In this document: positions 1 to 8,598 of the stretch, in pieces | Position numbering within the stretch: position 1 is the stretch's first letter | How the letters are laid out: each line of letters opens with the position of its first letter | Source: CAVYTF01 sp963708205 | Lineage (GTDB): Bacteria > Bacteroidota > Bacteroidia > Chitinophagales > Chitinophagaceae | Assembly (NCBI GenBank): GCA_963708205.1 | Contig: OY970196.1 | Span: 2,604,001-2,668,000, forward strand | Length of the DNA: 64,000 nt | Direction: 5' to 3' | Position numbers and translations under genes: made by a program | The notes under the pieces: generated by a model | The model's input: the letters and a program-made list of their open reading frames with translations, nothing else | Database searches by the model: none | What the model was told of the DNA's origin: nothing

Positions 1-46
1 CATTTTTTTGAACGCCTAATATTTCGTAATAATCCCTTTTGCTCAT
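1..46 (-). CDS. dnaJ: DnaJ chaperone, N-terminal fragment (cut by window edge)
   Basis: Only the first 15 codons are inside the window; they read MSKRDYYEILGVQKN, the classic opening of a J domain (helix I begins at DYYEILGV). DnaJ is the Hsp40 co-chaperone that delivers clients to DnaK and stimulates its ATPase. It lies 8 bp downstream of grpE on the same strand, the usual grpE-dnaJ heat-shock pair. The rest of the protein, including the HPD motif, is beyond the left edge, so integrity cannot be judged. Confidence 0.9.
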   Translation of the reverse strand, partial: MSKRDYYEILGVQKN

Positions 47-54
47 TTTGTAAA

Positions 55-627
55 TTATTTTCCTACTACCACCTTTGCGAAGCGAATTAATTTATCATTC
101 AAATAATATCCTTTCTGAACTTCATCCAAAACCTTTCCTTTCATTTTATCTTTTGGAGCTTCAATTTCAGTAATCGCTTCATGTTTTTCCACATCAAAAT
201 CTTTTTGCAGGCTATCCATTGCTTTCAAACCTTTTTGCTGTAATGTATTTCTTAATTTATTAAAAACTAATTGCACACCTTCTTTTTGTTTTTCAATATC
301 ATCGGAGTTTTGCAATTGTTTTTCTGCGCGCTCTGCATCATCCAAAACATCAAGCAAAGAAAGAATTACATCTTTTGCAGCAGTTTGTCTTAGCTCAAGA
401 TTTTCTTTTGCTGTTCTGCGGCGAAAATTATCAAACTCTGCCATCAATCTTAAATATTTATCTTTTTGTTCCTGCAACTCTTCTTTTAATTTTTCAACCT
501 CACTTTCATCTTCCAAAGGTTCGTTCAAATAACTTGTTCCTGCTGCATTTTCGTCAGCATTGAAAGATCGGTCAGCCGTTTCAGCATCTGTATTGCCATC
601 ATTCTGGTATAAATCTTTTTCGTCCAT
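55..627 (-). CDS. grpE: GrpE nucleotide exchange factor
   Basis: 190 aa, normal length for GrpE, the factor that releases ADP from DnaK in the cytoplasmic Hsp70 cycle. An acidic, low-complexity N-terminus (about residues 1-42) is followed by a long coiled coil (about 43-105, including LRLMAEFDNFRRRTAKE, the family signature) and a C-terminal beta domain ending GYYLNDKLIRFAKVVVGK, which matches the conserved GY.L.dklIRpA.V.V end. It is immediately upstream of dnaJ with an 8-bp gap, so the two are almost certainly co-transcribed. The ATG at 627 is the first Met of the frame. Confidence 0.96.
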   Translation of the reverse strand: MDEKDLYQNDGNTDAETADRSFNADENAAGTSYLNEPLEDESEVEKLKEELQEQKDKYLRLMAEFDNFRRRTAKENLELRQTAAKDVILSLLDVLDDAERAEKQLQNSDDIEKQKEGVQLVFNKLRNTLQQKGLKAMDSLQKDFDVEKHEAITEIEAPKDKMKGKVLDEVQKGYYLNDKLIRFAKVVVGK

Positions 628-786
628 ACTTTATTGATTGATTGTTTATAATGTTCAAATTTTTTGCCACGAAAATAAAGGGAAAATTTGGCAGGTGAAT
701 AATTGAGATTGATAATGAAGATTAAAAATTCTATTTGAAAAAATATTTACTATTTAAGCATTAAGTTCAAAGCTTCATGGTAAGGC

Positions 787-830
787 GAACGATGAACGGA
801 GCGTCGCAAGCAAAGCTCAACCGGAGTTAC
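787..830. repeat. Dispersed intergenic repeat, copy A
   Basis: The 300-bp gap between divergent grpE and the alcohol dehydrogenase has no convincing gene. It holds one copy of a dispersed repeat with the core GATGAACGGAGCGTCGCAAG followed by CAAAGCTCAACCGGAGTTAC; the same core recurs at 12205-12240, and related copies are at 4441-4500, 15701-15760 and, more diverged, 22503-22555. All are intergenic. Confidence 0.7.
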
Positions 831-927
831 AAATGTCTGACACCAAAATTTCTTTCTTAAATCGCAACTTATAAACGACCATCCAAAATTTGTTGAACTA
901 AATTTGTCCTCCAAAAAATAAAATAAT

Positions 928-1974
928 ATGACACAGACAAAGGCTTATGCAGCACAGGATAAAACAACGCCGCTGACTCCCTGGAGTTTTGAACGTCGTG
1001 AAGTAGGACCACATGATGTTAAGATTGAAATATTGTATTGCGGCGTTTGCCACAGCGATATTCACCAGGTTCGTGATGAATGGGGAGGATCAATTTACCC
1101 GATGGTTCCGGGACATGAAATTGTTGGACGTGTTACAGAAATTGGAGAACACGTAAAAGATTTTAAAGTAGGTGAACTTGCCGGTGTTGGTTGTTTGGTT
1201 GATAGTTGCCGGGAATGCGAAAGCTGTCTTGATAATGAAGAACAGTGTTGTGAAAAAGGTTCTGTGGGAACGTATAATGCCAAGGACAAAGAAGGCAATC
1301 CAACTTATGGTGGCTACTCCACTCAGATTGTTGTAGATGAAAAATTTACGCTGCATGTTTCAGACAAGCTTGACCTGAAAGCCGTAGCACCATTGCTTTG
1401 TGCAGGGATCACTACTTATTCTCCGTTGCGTCACTGGAAGGTTGGCAAAGGAACAAAAGTTGCTGTGGTTGGTCTTGGTGGCTTGGGTCATATGGGTGTA
1501 AAATTTGCTGCTGCTTTTGGTGCTGAAGTTACCGTGTTGAGCACTTCTCCAAACAAAGAAGAAGATGCAAAAAAATTAGGCGCACATCATTTTTTGGTAA
1601 CAAAAGATGCAGAGCAAATGAAAGCTGCGAAGAATAGCTTTGATTTTATTTTAAACACAATTTCTGCGCAGCATGATTACAATCAATATCTTTCTTTATT
1701 GAAGAGAAATGGGACGATGACGGTTGTTGGTGTTCCTCCGCAACCGCAGCCAGTGCATGCTTTCAGCCTCATTGGCGGCAGAAAATCTTTAGCTGGCTCA
1801 CCAATTGGCGGCATTAAAGAAACTCAGGAAATGCTTGATTTTTGTGCAGAAAATAATATTGTTTGTGATATTGAAATGATCAACATTGATAAGATCAACG
1901 AAGCATATGAAAGAATGATAAAGAATGATGTTCATTATCGTTTTGTGATTGATATTGCTTCGCTGAAAAATTGA
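928..1974 (+). CDS. Zinc-dependent NAD(P)-linked alcohol dehydrogenase (YahK/cinnamyl-alcohol-dehydrogenase-like)
   Basis: 348 aa medium-chain dehydrogenase/reductase, predicted to oxidise alcohols or reduce aldehydes in the cytoplasm. Catalytic-zinc ligands are visible in GVCHSD (Cys41, His42 region) and GHE (His63, Glu64); the structural-zinc loop has Cys94, Cys97, Cys100 and Cys108. The Rossmann nucleotide-binding motif GLGGLGHMG lies near residue 178. Length and pattern fit the YahK/CAD branch, whose members usually prefer NADPH and aldehydes. The stop codon is followed after 3 bp by folC, so they may be co-transcribed, but no metabolic link is evident. The exact substrate cannot be read from sequence. 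Confidence 0.9.
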   Translation: MTQTKAYAAQDKTTPLTPWSFERREVGPHDVKIEILYCGVCHSDIHQVRDEWGGSIYPMVPGHEIVGRVTEIGEHVKDFKVGELAGVGCLVDSCRECESCLDNEEQCCEKGSVGTYNAKDKEGNPTYGGYSTQIVVDEKFTLHVSDKLDLKAVAPLLCAGITTYSPLRHWKVGKGTKVAVVGLGGLGHMGVKFAAAFGAEVTVLSTSPNKEEDAKKLGAHHFLVTKDAEQMKAAKNSFDFILNTISAQHDYNQYLSLLKRNGTMTVVGVPPQPQPVHAFSLIGGRKSLAGSPIGGIKETQEMLDFCAENNIVCDIEMINIDKINEAYERMIKNDVHYRFVIDIASLKN

Positions 1975-1977
1975 TGA

Positions 1978-3267
1978 ATGACTTACGCAGAAACACTTGA
2001 TTATCTTTTTGAAAAGCTGCCGATGTTCAGCAGAATTGGCGCGGCAGCTTATAAAAAAGATCTTACAAATACCATTAAACTTTGTGAAGCGCTTGATAAT
2101 CCCCAACAAAAATTCAGGAGCATTCATATCGCCGGAACGAATGGAAAAGGCTCTGTAAGCCACATGATTGCTGCTGTTTTGCAATCTTCAAATTATAAGG
2201 TTGGACTTTATACCTCACCACATCTGAAAGATTTTAGAGAGCGCATTAAAGTGAATGGTAAAATGTGTGATGAAATTTTTGTGATTGATTTTGTTGAAAA
2301 AATAAAACCACTTATTGAAGAAATCAAGCCATCATTTTTTGAGATAACTGTTGCAATGGCTTTTGAATATTTTGCGTTAAATCAAGTTGATATTGCAGTT
2401 GTTGAAGTTGGTCTTGGGGGAAGATTAGACAGCACAAATATCATCACGCCTGAAGTTTCTGTGATCACAAATATTGGATGGGATCACATGAATATGCTTG
2501 GCAATAATTTGGAAGAAATTGCTTTTGAAAAAGCAGGCATCATCAAAGAAAGCATTCCTGTCGTTGTTGGTGAATTTTTGAATGAAACAAAACCTGTTTT
2601 TGAAAAAATCGCAAGTGAAAAAAATGCGCCTATTATTTTCGCGCAGCAAAAAATATATGTGAGTGATTTCAATTACTCACATCATCAGTTGAATGTTACT
2701 GTTGCTGATTTAAAAACTGATGAAAGGGAAAATTACAAACTTGATCTGACAGGAATTTATCAAACAAAAAATATCATCACTACGCTGGAAACCTTGCAGC
2801 AACTGTATTTGAAAGGATGGCATATTGAAGAAAAAAATACCGAGCACGGATTATCTCATGTAAAAAGATTAACGGGTTTGCATGGAAGATGGGAATTGAT
2901 TGAAGAAAATCCTGCAGTGATTTTAGATGTTGCACATAATGTTGATGGCATGAAGCAGGTTGCAGAGCAGCTTGAATTGATGACTTATGGTGAGTTGCAC
3001 ATCATCATTGGAATGGTAAAAGATAAAGAAACAAAAAGCATTTTATCATTGCTTCCAAAAAGTGCGAATTATTATTTTACCAAAGCTCAAATTCCGCGCG
3101 CAATGGATGAAAATGAATTAGCTGAAGCTGCTGCGGATATTGGTTTGCAGGGAAAAAAATTTTCTGAAGTAAATGAAGCGCTTGCTGCTGCAAAAGAACA
3201 TGCGGGCAAGAATGATTTGATATTAATTTGCGGAAGTGTGTTTCTTGTGGGTGAAGTAAATTATTGA
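1978..3267 (+). CDS. folC: Folylpolyglutamate synthase / dihydrofolate synthase
   Basis: 429 aa Mur-ligase-family enzyme that adds glutamate to dihydropteroate and to folates using ATP. The P-loop GTNGKGS is at about residues 53-59, the second family motif appears as VEVGLGGRLDSTN, and the C-terminal ligase domain carries LDVAHN. It starts 3 bp after the alcohol dehydrogenase stop. Its 3' end overlaps the convergent Nudix gene by 7 bp. Whether it has both activities or only the synthase of polyglutamates cannot be decided here, but single FolC proteins in Bacteroidota are generally annotated as bifunctional. Confidence 0.95.
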   Translation: MTYAETLDYLFEKLPMFSRIGAAAYKKDLTNTIKLCEALDNPQQKFRSIHIAGTNGKGSVSHMIAAVLQSSNYKVGLYTSPHLKDFRERIKVNGKMCDEIFVIDFVEKIKPLIEEIKPSFFEITVAMAFEYFALNQVDIAVVEVGLGGRLDSTNIITPEVSVITNIGWDHMNMLGNNLEEIAFEKAGIIKESIPVVVGEFLNETKPVFEKIASEKNAPIIFAQQKIYVSDFNYSHHQLNVTVADLKTDERENYKLDLTGIYQTKNIITTLETLQQLYLKGWHIEEKNTEHGLSHVKRLTGLHGRWELIEENPAVILDVAHNVDGMKQVAEQLELMTYGELHIIIGMVKDKETKSILSLLPKSANYYFTKAQIPRAMDENELAEAAADIGLQGKKFSEVNEALAAAKEHAGKNDLILICGSVFLVGEVNY

Positions 3268-3827
3268 TACTTTATTTTATCAAGATATCTTAATGCATAA
3301 AAAATTGTACTTAAATGCATCGCTTGCACAATTCTTTTTTGTTCAACAAGCTCAAATAATTCTTCCATAGTTACTTCAAAAACTTCTATTTGCTCGTTCG
3401 CATCAAGCTTTTGTTCCTGCACTTTTTTACCACCGGTTGCAATAAACATGTGCATTAAATTATTGTTCGTTGAAGGATTCGCAGAAACACTTCCCAAATT
3501 GTGAACTGCTTCAAAAGCATAACCCGTTTCTTCTAAAAGCTCACGCCTGATTGCATCTTCGAAGTCTGCATCAGTTTTATCAACACAGCCGCCAGGTAGT
3601 TCTATACATACTTCGCCAAGAGCTTGCCTCCATTGTTTTACTAAAATTATTTTTCCTTCTTCAGTAATCGCCAATGCAGTTGCCCATTCAGGAAATTCAA
3701 AAACGTAATAATTCTTTACAATATTTCCATCAGGTTTTTCGCAAGTATCTTTTCTTACCGTGAACCAATTTTCTTTAAATAAATAATCTGAAGAAATAGT
3801 TTTCCATTTGAGTTGTTCATCATTCAT
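3261..3827 (-). CDS. Nudix hydrolase (ADP-ribose pyrophosphatase-like)
   Basis: 188 aa. The Nudix box is recognisable: GG at residues 79-80, then RELLEETGY at about 95-103, preceded by the IELPGG strand typical of ADP-sugar pyrophosphatases. The spacing between GG and REL is one residue longer than in MutT and the first Glu of the box appears to be replaced by Asp, so the metal site is slightly atypical. Members of this branch cleave ADP-ribose or related nucleoside diphosphate sugars. The gene starts 3 bp downstream of the stop of the DinB/YfiT gene on the same strand, which suggests a two-gene operon; its end overlaps folC convergently. Confidence 0.88.
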   Translation of the reverse strand: MNDEQLKWKTISSDYLFKENWFTVRKDTCEKPDGNIVKNYYVFEFPEWATALAITEEGKIILVKQWRQALGEVCIELPGGCVDKTDADFEDAIRRELLEETGYAFEAVHNLGSVSANPSTNNNLMHMFIATGGKKVQEQKLDANEQIEVFEVTMEELFELVEQKRIVQAMHLSTIFYALRYLDKIKYQ

Positions 3828-3830
3828 ATT

Positions 3831-4358
3831 TCACCAATTATTTCTTTCTTTCAATGCAACGATATGTTGTACATGATGTTTGCAATGCCACGCATACATT
3901 CCCAATAAAAACCATAATGTCAATTCTTTTTTATGGTCAGGATGAAAGACTGTTCGCTGCCATTCTTCATCACTCAAATTTTCTATTGCAGCAATCCATC
4001 TTCTATGCAGTGCATGCAACAAAGTGAGTGAAACATTGATAGGCACAGCGTTTACATCATTTAGGTTTGCCCAATCTTTTTCTTCATATGGTTTTATTGG
4101 AGGATTTATTTCAGTTAATCCAAGTTTAAAACGAATGTATGCATTCATGTGACTGTCCGCAACATGATGCACAAGTTGCTGAACGGTCCAACCACCTTCA
4201 CGATATGGTGTTTGCAATTGCGAAGCATCAAGATTTTGAACTTCAACTTCTAAAATTGAAGGCAACAATTCAATGTCTTTCAGCCATTCTTTTTTTTGCT
4301 TTTCAGAAAATTCTTTCGGCTCATACTTGCCGATTGGATAACGCAAATCTTCATTCAT
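3831..4358 (-). CDS. DinB/YfiT-family putative metal-dependent hydrolase or thiol transferase
   Basis: 175 aa. The N-terminus RYPIGKYEPKEF and the helical body with a His in VQQLVHHVADSH and the C-terminal WHCKHHVQHI match the YfiT group of the DinB four-helix-bundle superfamily. The three histidines expected to bind a divalent metal are present (one in HHVADSH, two in the HCKHHVQH segment). Family members include bacillithiol or mycothiol S-transferases and proteins of unknown activity, so the substrate is open. Reads into the Nudix gene with a 3-bp gap. Confidence 0.85.
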   Translation of the reverse strand: MNEDLRYPIGKYEPKEFSEKQKKEWLKDIELLPSILEVEVQNLDASQLQTPYREGGWTVQQLVHHVADSHMNAYIRFKLGLTEINPPIKPYEEKDWANLNDVNAVPINVSLTLLHALHRRWIAAIENLSDEEWQRTVFHPDHKKELTLWFLLGMYAWHCKHHVQHIVALKERNNW

Positions 4359-4440
4359 ACATTCAACTTTTTTATTGATTTAATTGTGATTGAAATTAGT
4401 TGAATGATTTGAATTTGAAAACACAGCTTCATAGAATTAA

Positions 4441-4500
4441 TGGACGATGAACGGATTGCGACGCAACGATGATGCTATGAAATACTGAAGCCGGTATTGA
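4441..4500. repeat. Dispersed intergenic repeat, copy B
   Basis: About 60 bp containing ACGGATTGCGACGCAACGAT followed by GATGCTATGAAATACTGAAG. A near-identical copy is at 15701-15760 in the same orientation. It sits in the gap between the DinB/YfiT start and the ftsY stop. The short inverted element TTGCGACGCAA lies inside it. Confidence 0.75.
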
Positions 4501-4507
4501 AAAAAAA

Positions 4508-5467
4508 TTATTTCAAACTAAATAAACTATCAACAAATTCATGTTTGTCAAAAATAATCAGGTCATCAATTTTTTCTCCGACACCAATAAATTTTACCGG
4601 TATTTTCAGCTGGCTTGAAATTGCTAATACTACACCACCTTTTGCTGTGCCATCCAATTTTGTGATTGCAATTGCTGAAACATCCGTTGCTGTTGTAAAT
4701 TGTTTTGCCTGCTCCAAGGCATTCTGTCCGGTTGATCCGTCAAGCACTAACAATACTTCATGCGGTGCATCGGGAATTACTTTTTTTAACACGCGTTTTA
4801 TCTTGCTCAATTCTTCCATCAAATGTATTTTATTATGCAACCTTCCTGCAGTGTCAATGATAACAACATCTATTTTTTTTGCTACAGCAGTTTTTACAGA
4901 ATCAAATGCAACTGATGCGGGATCTGCGCCCATACCGTGTTGTATAATTGGCACGCCAACACGTTCGCTCCAAATTGTTAACTGGCTAACTGCGGCTGCG
5001 CGAAAAGTGTCTGCAGCGCCCATCAACACTGTGTTTCCGGCTTTTATATAATTATGCGCGAGCTTGCCGATTGTTGTTGTTTTACCAACGCCATTTACAC
5101 CAACAACTAAAATGACATAAGGTTTTTTTCCCTCAGGAATTGTAAAGTTTTTATGTGATTCATCTTCATCATCAATGAGGATGGCTTCAATTTCCTGTTG
5201 CATTATTTTGTTGAGTTCGGCTGTACCAATATATTTATCTTTTGCAACGCGCGCTTCTATTCTTTTTATTATTTCAATGGTTGTGTCAATGCCAACATCC
5301 GCGCTTACAAGTGCAGTTTCCAAATTATCGAGCACTTCTTCATCAACAACACTTTTCCCGGCTATTGCTTTACTTATTTTTGAAAGAAATCCTTCCTTGG
5401 TTTTTTGCAAACCTTCGTCGAGACTTTCTTTTTCTTTTTTACCAAATATTTTTCCTAAAAAACTCAT
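4508..5467 (-). CDS. ftsY: Signal recognition particle receptor FtsY
   Basis: 319 aa SRP-type GTPase that docks SRP-ribosome complexes at the inner membrane. It has the NG-domain arrangement: helical N domain (about 1-105), G1 GVNGVGKTT, the insertion-box region with DTFRAAA, G3 DTAGR, G4 TKLDGTAKGG and the closing GVGEKIDDL. There is no long acidic A domain, as is common in this phylum. It is separated from the upstream DUF4295 gene by a hairpin terminator at 5553-5584, so it is probably transcribed independently although the order rpmB-rpmG-DUF4295-ftsY is typical of Bacteroidota. Confidence 0.97.
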   Translation of the reverse strand: MSFLGKIFGKKEKESLDEGLQKTKEGFLSKISKAIAGKSVVDEEVLDNLETALVSADVGIDTTIEIIKRIEARVAKDKYIGTAELNKIMQQEIEAILIDDEDESHKNFTIPEGKKPYVILVVGVNGVGKTTTIGKLAHNYIKAGNTVLMGAADTFRAAAVSQLTIWSERVGVPIIQHGMGADPASVAFDSVKTAVAKKIDVVIIDTAGRLHNKIHLMEELSKIKRVLKKVIPDAPHEVLLVLDGSTGQNALEQAKQFTTATDVSAIAITKLDGTAKGGVVLAISSQLKIPVKFIGVGEKIDDLIIFDKHEFVDSLFSLK

Positions 5468-5552
5468 GAGTTGATAATTAAAAAGTCAAAAGTAAAAAGT
5501 ATACATTCTTAATCGCAGTCTTTTTTGATTTTGAATTTTGCTTTTTAATTTA

Positions 5553-5584
5553 AAAGAAAAAAGCCTTCACTGTTTGTGAAAGCT
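5553..5584 (-). terminator. Intrinsic terminator of the rpmB-rpmG-DUF4295 unit
   Basis: Read on the minus strand, AGCTTTCAC and GTGAAGGCT form a 9-bp stem (one G-U pair) with a 5-nt loop, followed directly by TTTTTTCTTTT. It lies between DUF4295 and ftsY. Confidence 0.8.
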
Positions 5585-5609
5585 TCCAATATTTATGCTT
5601 CGCATGTAA

Positions 5610-5783
5610 TTATTTTGATGCTAAAAAATCTTTCACTTTATCCTTGTGCACAATTGCTTCTTTGAAAGTGTATGCGCCGGATTTAGGACTGCGAATTGCT
5701 TTTATAACTTTCGTCCAGTTTTTTGCTTCGGCTGCCGCTTTTTGGTCTTTGGTTTTTATTGCGGTTTTTGCTGCTTTTGCCAT
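5610..5783 (-). CDS. DUF4295 small basic protein (ribosome-associated context)
   Basis: 57 aa, too short for many gene callers: begins MAKAAKTAIKTKDQ and ends VKDFLASK. Lys/Ala-rich N-terminus followed by a short conserved core around KNWTKVIKAIRSPKSGAYTF. I recognise it as the DUF4295 family by its size, composition and invariable position directly after rpmG and before ftsY in Bacteroidota. Its function is unknown; the basic character and location next to two 50S protein genes suggest a ribosomal or ribosome-associated role, which is inference. Confidence 0.85.
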   Translation of the reverse strand: MAKAAKTAIKTKDQKAAAEAKNWTKVIKAIRSPKSGAYTFKEAIVHKDKVKDFLASK

Positions 5784-5835
5784 ATAGAAAATTTATGCTG
5801 AATTAATATTTGCAAGAAAATAAAAGTTACGATGT

Positions 5836-6018
5836 TTATTTTATCTCTTTATGAAGCGTTACTTTTTTAAGAATAGGGTTGAATTTTTTTAATTCAATTC
5901 TTTCAGGTGTATTCTTTTTATTTTTTTTGGTAATGTACCGGCTTGTGCCCGGAAGGCCGCTTGCTTTGTGTTCGGTGCATTCTAAAATAACCTGCACTCT
6001 GTTTCCTTTTTTTGCCAT
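5836..6018 (-). CDS. rpmG: 50S ribosomal protein L33
   Basis: 60 aa. Starts MAKKGNRVQVILECTEHK and contains the L33 pattern ..TSRYITKKNKKNTPERIELKKFNP. The four-cysteine zinc ribbon of C+ forms is absent (a single Cys), so it is the zinc-free type. Part of rpmB-rpmG-DUF4295. Confidence 0.96.
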   Translation of the reverse strand: MAKKGNRVQVILECTEHKASGLPGTSRYITKKNKKNTPERIELKKFNPILKKVTLHKEIK

Positions 6019-6044
6019 TGTGAAAAATTTATACTTAGCTGAAA

Positions 6045-6281
6045 TTAAATTTTTGTTCCGTCAGTACGCATTTGTTTTATAATTGCAGACAGACCATTTT
6101 TATTGATCGTACGCAATGCATCTGTAGATACTTTCAATGTTATCCAACGTTCTTCTTCCGCAAAATAAAAACGCTTTGTTTGCAAATTTGGTAAAAACCG
6201 GCGTTTGGTTTTAATATTGGAATGAGAAACCGTGTGCCCAACGATTGGTTTTTTACCTGTAACCTGACATACTCGTGCCAT
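6045..6281 (-). CDS. rpmB: 50S ribosomal protein L28
   Basis: 78 aa. MARVCQVTGKKPIVGHTVSH and the RRFLPNLQTKRFY segment are diagnostic of L28. First gene of the rpmB-rpmG-DUF4295 unit; 26 bp separate it from rpmG. Confidence 0.97.
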   Translation of the reverse strand: MARVCQVTGKKPIVGHTVSHSNIKTKRRFLPNLQTKRFYFAEEERWITLKVSTDALRTINKNGLSAIIKQMRTDGTKI

Positions 6282-6301
6282 AACTCAAAATTTTCGGACG
6301 G

Positions 6302-6309
6302 CGAAGGTA
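6302..6309 (-). promoter_or_regulatory. Candidate -7 element of rpmB
   Basis: On the minus strand the sequence reads TTACCTTCGCCG, one mismatch from the Bacteroidota -7 consensus TAnnTTTG, about 20 bp upstream of the rpmB ATG. The rplK upstream region carries the very similar TTACCTTTGCCG (31378-31385), suggesting a shared ribosomal-protein promoter form. No clear -33 TTG at ideal spacing. Confidence 0.4.
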
Positions 6310-6527
6310 AGAAGAAATAATTAACAATGAAAAATTAAGAATTAAAAATTTGGATTTTCATTCATTATTTTTGTGTTCTGATGAAACCTTCTTTTCTCAA
6401 ATATAATCTCGACTTTCTCGATCATCCCTTTTTCTGATTTGATTTTCGGTTTAAGATTCACGTTTCTAAAAGGTATTCTATTAATTTCATTCTTAATTTT
6501 TAATTACAATTTCTTAATTAACCAAAC

Positions 6528-7760
6528 ATGCTTATTCACACTTTGCCTGCTGCAACGCAGCACTATATTGATTTGGAAGAAAAATTCGGGGCACACAATT
6601 ATCATCCTTTGCCGGTTGTTTTAGAACGCGGCGAAGGCGTTTTTGTTTGGGATGTTGAAGGGAAAAAATATTATGATTTTCTCAGCGGATATTCTGCTGT
6701 TAACCAAGGTCATTGCCATCCGCGCATCATTAATAAATTGATTGAGCAATCAAAAAAACTCACACTTACTTCACGCGCTTTTTATAATAATTTATTAGGA
6801 GATTATGAAAAATATATTACAGAATATTTTGGTTATGATAAGGTTTTGCCGATGAATACAGGTGTTGAAGGTGGTGAAACTGCAGTAAAACTTGCGCGAC
6901 GCTGGGCTTATGATAAAAAAGGGGTTAGGGAAAACAATGCTAAAATTGTTTTTGCAGAAGGTAATTTTTGGGGAAGAACTTTGGCGGCTATTTCATCTTC
7001 AACAGACCCGAGCAGTTATAAAGGTTTTGGTCCGTTTATGCCGGGCTTCGAAATTGTTCCTTATAATGATTTAATTGCTTTGGAAAAAGCTTTCCAGGAT
7101 AAAAACGTTGCAGCATTTATGGTTGAACCAATTCAAGGCGAAGCTGGTGTTCTGGTTCCTTTCAATGGATATTTAAAAGGTATTCGCGCGCTTTGTGATG
7201 AATATAATGTGTTGTTTATTGCTGATGAAATTCAAACAGGTTTGGCACGTACTGGAAAGATGCTTGCGTGTGATCACGAAAAAGTGAAGGCTGATATTTT
7301 GATCTTGGGTAAAGCTTTAAGCGGCGGCACTTTGCCGGTTTCTGCTGTGCTTGCAAATGATGATGTGATGATGAATATCAAGCCGGGCGAGCATGGCTCA
7401 ACTTACGGCGGAAATCCTTTGGCATGTGCAGTTGCGATGGAATCCCTGCAGGTTTTAAAAGATGAAAAGATGGCCGAGAATGCAGCAATTATGGGTGAAC
7501 TTTTTCGTAGTGAATTATCAAAAATAAAATCTACATTGATAAAAACAATTCGCGGCAAAGGCTTGCTGAATGCAATTGTAATTAATCATTCAAATAATGA
7601 AGCAGCATGGAATTTTTGTCTTGAATTAAAAGAAAACGGATTGCTTGCAAAACCAACACACGGCGATAAAATTCGGTTTGCTCCGCCGCTTATTATCAAT
7701 GAAAAACAAATGTTGGAATGTGTGGATATTATCAGAAAATCTTTAAAGGTTTTGGAATAA
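6528..7760 (+). CDS. rocD: Ornithine--oxo-acid aminotransferase
   Basis: 410 aa class-III PLP aminotransferase converting ornithine and 2-oxoglutarate to glutamate semialdehyde and glutamate. The N-terminal GAHNYHPLPVVLERGEGVFVWD and SGYSAVNQGHCHPRI blocks are characteristic of RocD; the PLP lysine is in ILGKALSGG and the phosphate-binding TADEIQTG region appears as FIADEIQTGLARTG. Stand-alone gene between divergent rpmB and the VIT-like gene (45 bp downstream). The start at 6528 gives the usual N-terminal length. Likely role: arginine/ornithine catabolism or proline synthesis. Confidence 0.94.
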   Translation: MLIHTLPAATQHYIDLEEKFGAHNYHPLPVVLERGEGVFVWDVEGKKYYDFLSGYSAVNQGHCHPRIINKLIEQSKKLTLTSRAFYNNLLGDYEKYITEYFGYDKVLPMNTGVEGGETAVKLARRWAYDKKGVRENNAKIVFAEGNFWGRTLAAISSSTDPSSYKGFGPFMPGFEIVPYNDLIALEKAFQDKNVAAFMVEPIQGEAGVLVPFNGYLKGIRALCDEYNVLFIADEIQTGLARTGKMLACDHEKVKADILILGKALSGGTLPVSAVLANDDVMMNIKPGEHGSTYGGNPLACAVAMESLQVLKDEKMAENAAIMGELFRSELSKIKSTLIKTIRGKGLLNAIVINHSNNEAAWNFCLELKENGLLAKPTHGDKIRFAPPLIINEKQMLECVDIIRKSLKVLE

Positions 7761-7805
7761 AATAAATTCCATTCAAGAGTTTATTTTTATTGAATAATTT
7801 TCTGC

Positions 7806-8510
7806 ATGAAAGAAAAACATTTACATCATGAATTTCACTTAAACAGTTCAGATCTTTTAAAAGATATTGTTATTGGAATGAGTGATGGATTAACCGTGCC
7901 ATTCGCGCTGGCTGCGGGTTTGAGCGGAGCTGTAACAAACAATGATGTCATTATTATTGCAGGCATTGCAGAAATTGCAGCAGGTTCTATCGCAATGGGT
8001 TTAGGCGGATATCTTGCAGGCAAAACCGAAAGCGATCATTACAACAGCGAACTAAAAAGAGAATATTACGAAGTGGAAAATATGGCTGAGGAAGAAAAGA
8101 ACGAAGTACGCAAAGTTTTTGCTGCATGGGGTTTGAGCGCATCCTTGCAGGAAAATGCGGTAGAAGAAATAATAAAAAATAAAGATGTTTGGGTAGATTT
8201 TATGATGAAGCATGAACTTGATCTTAATAAACCAGACCCTGATCGCGCGCGTAAAAGCGCTTTTAATATCGGAGTATCTTATATCGTTGGCGGACTCATT
8301 CCTTTGAGTCCTTATTTCTTTTTATCAAGCCCGATAGATGGATTAAAATTTTCAGTTATTATTACTTTGATTTGTCTTTTTGTTTTTGGGTTTTTTAAAA
8401 GCAAATTGACCGGAGTGAATGGATGGAGTGGTGGTTTAAAAGTTATGTTCATTGGCGCTGCAGCAGCAACAGCGGCTTTTGGAATTGCAAAATTGATACA
8501 GGTGAAATAA
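7806..8510 (+). CDS. VIT1/CCC1-family membrane transporter
   Basis: 234 aa integral membrane protein. DIVIGMSDGLTVPFALAAGL in helix 1 and GSIAMGLGGYLAGKTE in helix 2 are the signature blocks of the VIT family, which moves Fe2+ or Mn2+ out of the cytoplasm. A cytoplasmic Glu-rich helical segment (about 75-110, YYEVENMAEEEKNEVRKVF) corresponds to the metal-binding domain of plant VIT1. Three further membrane segments lie at about 157-180, 186-205 and 215-232. Metal specificity cannot be told. Confidence 0.9.
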   Translation: MKEKHLHHEFHLNSSDLLKDIVIGMSDGLTVPFALAAGLSGAVTNNDVIIIAGIAEIAAGSIAMGLGGYLAGKTESDHYNSELKREYYEVENMAEEEKNEVRKVFAAWGLSASLQENAVEEIIKNKDVWVDFMMKHELDLNKPDPDRARKSAFNIGVSYIVGGLIPLSPYFFLSSPIDGLKFSVIITLICLFVFGFFKSKLTGVNGWSGGLKVMFIGAAAATAAFGIAKLIQVK

Positions 8511-8598
8511 CTTTAGGTAAGAATATTTTCAATCTGAAGAAATGTCTTTTTCTCAACCAAAATTTTAAACGCTTATCTTGCAATCTTCAAATTTTTAC

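Noticed and set aside
3261..3267. Overlap of folC and Nudix stop regions as a possible frameshift
   Set aside because: Both proteins have normal C-termini; a short convergent overlap is common in compact genomes.
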